A stretch of 55,974 bases of DNA from assembly GCF_018343615.1 (NCBI RefSeq), contig NZ_JAGYPI010000002.1:1588-57561 (forward strand), given 5' to 3'. How positions within the stretch are numbered: position 1 is the stretch's first letter; each line of letters starts with the position of its first letter. The notes under the pieces are model-generated. The model saw nothing but the letters and a program-made list of their open reading frames with translations. It made no database searches and was not told the origin of the DNA. The position numbers and the translations under genes are program-made. This document shows, piece after piece, positions 53,586 to 55,974 of the stretch. The stretch comes from Bacillus sp. FJAT-49736 (GTDB lineage Bacteria > Bacillota > Bacilli > Bacillales > Bacillaceae_C).

Positions 53586-55974
53586 TTAATTTCTTAACGG
53601 TTTGCCTTTAGTCAGCATATATTGCATTCTTTGCTGTGTTTTGCCTTCTGCAATTAAACTTAAGAAAGCTTCTCTCTCCAGATCAAGTAAGTATTGTTCA
53701 TCTACCTCTGTTCCGTATGGCACTTTTCCTCCGGCAATCACATATGCAATTTTCTTAGCAATCTTCATATCATGCTCCGAAATATAACCAGACAACTGCA
53801 TTGCCTGAGCACCTAACAATAGAGTAGCGTAGCCGCTTTCCCCAACTACCGGAATTTTTTTGCGAACTGGCTGCTTATAGCCTTGGGCATGAAGTGCTAA
53901 TACGGCTTGTTTTGCGTCATACAACTGATGGTCAGCATTCACACTGATTCCGTCCGCTTGGCTTAAGAAATTATTAAGCCGTGCTTCTTCTGCAGAGGTT
54001 GAAACCTTTGCCATTGCAATTGTTTCAAACACTTTATTCGCTACCTTTTGCAAATCAAACTCAACACCGTTTGGTATGTTCTTTAAATGTTTCATGTAAA
54101 GCTCTTTATTTCCGCCTCCACCTGGAAGCAGGCCAACTCCAACTTCTACAAGCCCCATATAGGTTTCCATTGTTGCTTGGATATGGGAAGAAGGAAGACA
54201 GACCTCTGCTCCTCCACCTAGAGTCATCTGGAATGGAGCGGTTACGACCGGTTTGGGACTATATTTAATCTTCATCATTGCATTCTGGAACTGGCGTACC
54301 ACCATATCCAATTCGAAGAAATTATCATCTTGAGCTTCCATCAGCATGAGGGCTAAGTTAGCTCCAACGCAGAAATTCTTGCCTTGATTTCCGATGACAA
54401 GTCCTTTATAGTTTTTCTCCACTTCATCCACAGCGAAATTAATCATTTGAATAATATCAAGACCAATGGCGTTATTTGGTGAATGGAATTCCAATAGTGC
54501 TACCCCATCACCTATGTCAATCAGGCTTGCACCTGTATTTTTCTTAATCAGCTTTCCTTGTTTTTTCAGCTGGTTTAAATCAATAACCTTTGGATTCCGT
54601 TCAACTTGCTTGTATTCGCCTTTATGAAAATAATATAGAACTCCCTCTTCTTCTTTATAGAAGGAAGTAATGCCCTTTTCCAGCATTTCTTTAACCCATG
54701 TAGGAACGGTTAATCCAGACTCTTCCATTAATTGAACAGATTTTTCAACACCGATTACATCCCAAGTCTCAAATGGGCCAAACTTCCAGCCGAATCCCCA
54801 TTTCATGGCATTGTCGATGGAAACAATATCATCTGCAATAATATCTAGCAATTCTGCTGAATAAACCAATACTGGTGCCATTATGTTCCATAGGAGAGAG
54901 CCGACTCTATCTTTTGCATATATTAGCGCTTTCATTTTTGCTGCTGTTCCTTTTAACTGGCTTGTCATTTGCAAGGAAGGTGCAGTCAGTTTTTTGCGTT
55001 CTCCATATTCAAGTGTTTCCGGATTAAGCTCCAGAATTTCTTTGCCCTTTTTTAAGTAAAAGCCTTGACCTGATTTGCTGCCTAACCAGCCTTTTTCAAA
55101 CATTTTCTTCATGAAGGCAGGAACGGTAAATACCTCTTTTTCTTTCCCCTCAACTAATTCATATACATTATTTGCCACATGAATAAACGTATCTAAACCG
55201 ACAACATCCAGTGTTCTGAATGTAGCGCTTTTTGGTCTGCCAAGAAGGGGACCTGTTACAGAATCAACTTCTCCAATACTGTATCCACCTTTTAACATTT
55301 CCTGAACAGTAACAAGAAGTCCGTAAGTACCAATGCGGTTTCCAATAAAGTTTGGTGTATCCTTTGCAAATACCACCCCTTTGCCGAGAACATCTTCCCC
55401 GAAGGTTTTCATAAAGTTTAGAACCGCTGGATCCGTGTTTTTCGTAGGAATGACTTCTAATAATTTTAAGTATCGAGGCGGGTTAAAGAAATGTGTTCCA
55501 AGGAAATGCTTTTTAAAATCCTCTGAACGACCTTCAGCCATTGCTTCAACAGAAATACCTGAAGTATTGGAACTTACAATACTTCCTTGTTTGCGATATT
55601 TATCTACCTGCTCGAAAACAACCTTTTTAACATTTAAGTTTTCTACTACTACTTCAATAACCCAGTCCACTTCGGAAAGCTTTTCTAAGTCATCCTCCAT
55701 ATTTCCTGTTTGTATTAATGCAAGACTGTCCTTCGTTGTAAGCGGAGCTGGCTTTTGTTTTAATAATTTTTGTACAGCTGTGTTTGCAAATCGATTTCGA
55801 ACAGCTTTATCCTCTAATGCTAATCCCTTTGCGATTTCATCATTCGTTAGTTCTTTCGGGACGACATCCAACAACAATGTTGGAATTCCGATATTCGCCA
55901 AATGAGCAGCAATTCCAGATCCCATTACGCCAGATCCTAAAACGGCTGCTTTTCTAATACTGTAACCCAATGCT
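53586..55974 (-). CDS. fadN: 3-hydroxyacyl-CoA dehydrogenase/enoyl-CoA hydratase FadN (5' end at window edge)
   Basis: At least 794 residues. The N-terminal NAD-dependent 3-hydroxyacyl-CoA dehydrogenase begins with KAAVLGSGVMGSGIAAHLA, and SNTSGISVEAMAEG and GTHFFNPPRYLKLLEV follow. A second dehydrogenase-type domain comes next, then a C-terminal enoyl-CoA hydratase domain with GNQGKNFCVGANLALML and GLVEVGVGLLPGGGG. It hydrates and then oxidises acyl-CoA in beta-oxidation. The frame opens at TTG (55970) four bases from the edge, so the true start and the promoter/FadR operator may lie outside. Confidence 0.95.
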   Translation of the reverse strand, partial: ALGYSIRKAAVLGSGVMGSGIAAHLANIGIPTLLLDVVPKELTNDEIAKGLALEDKAVRNRFANTAVQKLLKQKPAPLTTKDSLALIQTGNMEDDLEKLSEVDWVIEVVVENLNVKKVVFEQVDKYRKQGSIVSSNTSGISVEAMAEGRSEDFKKHFLGTHFFNPPRYLKLLEVIPTKNTDPAVLNFMKTFGEDVLGKGVVFAKDTPNFIGNRIGTYGLLVTVQEMLKGGYSIGEVDSVTGPLLGRPKSATFRTLDVVGLDTFIHVANNVYELVEGKEKEVFTVPAFMKKMFEKGWLGSKSGQGFYLKKGKEILELNPETLEYGERKKLTAPSLQMTSQLKGTAAKMKALIYAKDRVGSLLWNIMAPVLVYSAELLDIIADDIVSIDNAMKWGFGWKFGPFETWDVIGVEKSVQLMEESGLTVPTWVKEMLEKGITSFYKEEEGVLYYFHKGEYKQVERNPKVIDLNQLKKQGKLIKKNTGASLIDIGDGVALLEFHSPNNAIGLDIIQMINFAVDEVEKNYKGLVIGNQGKNFCVGANLALMLMEAQDDNFFELDMVVRQFQNAMMKIKYSPKPVVTAPFQMTLGGGAEVCLPSSHIQATMETYMGLVEVGVGLLPGGGGNKELYMKHLKNIPNGVEFDLQKVANKVFETIAMAKVSTSAEEARLNNFLSQADGISVNADHQLYDAKQAVLALHAQGYKQPVRKKIPVVGESGYATLLLGAQAMQLSGYISEHDMKIAKKIAYVIAGGKVPYGTEVDEQYLLDLEREAFLSLIAEGKTQQRMQYMLTKGKPLRN

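Overview
The window is a low-GC Firmicute chromosome segment, almost certainly an endospore-forming member of the Bacillaceae. Three things support this: the 16S rRNA 5' end and its leader, strong AGGAGG ribosome-binding sites with many TTG/GTG starts, and long runs of genes matching the Bacillus subtilis yug, yui/yum/yut/yun and suf/yus/fad neighbourhoods. No transposase, phage gene, CRISPR array or riboswitch was seen. Most genes, and the rRNA operon, lie on the minus strand.

Layout. 1-6 kb: start of a 16S gene (minus) with its promoter, an EamA exporter, an MgtC-like protein, a three-LysM NlpC/P60 wall hydrolase, the bdbDC thiol-oxidation pair and tRNA-Ala(GGC). 6-17.3 kb: yugO (K+ channel), yugN, pgi, yuzA, a glutamate/ornithine block (glutamate dehydrogenase, rocD, a decayed rocA, a RocR-like regulator), yugI, a small XRE regulator, yugE, ppiB, kapB and yuxO. 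17.4-37.6 kb: sporulation and housekeeping genes yuzC, pepA (yuiE), a BtuF-like protein, yuiC, yuiB, yuiA, yumB, yumC, yutM, yuzB, yuzD, yutI, yutH, yutG, yutF, yutE, yutD, yutC, yunA, yunB, yunC, yunD and yunF. 37.9-40.5 kb: three YheC/YheD-type ATP-grasp paralogues. 41-46.2 kb: the sufCDSUB Fe-S assembly operon. 46.5-56 kb: a small ORF with a probable ATT start, yusD, yusE, gcvH, yusI, an inserted PgaC-type glycosyltransferase and the fadN-fadA-fadE beta-oxidation operon, cut by the right edge.

Functional links. Fe-S biogenesis is well represented (SufCDSUB, IscA-like YutM, NifU-like YutI), alongside thiol/redox proteins (BdbC, BdbD, YuzD, YusE, YusI, YumB, YumC). rocD and glutamate dehydrogenase would pass ornithine to 2-oxoglutarate, but the P5C dehydrogenase step between them is only a remnant here. 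The adjacent RocR-like regulator has lost its GAFTGA loop and a key Walker A glycine, while two palindromes resembling RocR sites persist. Other points of interest are a yugN ribosome-binding site built into the pgi terminator hairpin, the YheC/D cluster, gene debris beside suf, and several small ORFs (42, 27, 25 and about 63 residues). No clearly new multigene system was found. The roc locus decay and the ATP-grasp trio are the strongest leads.
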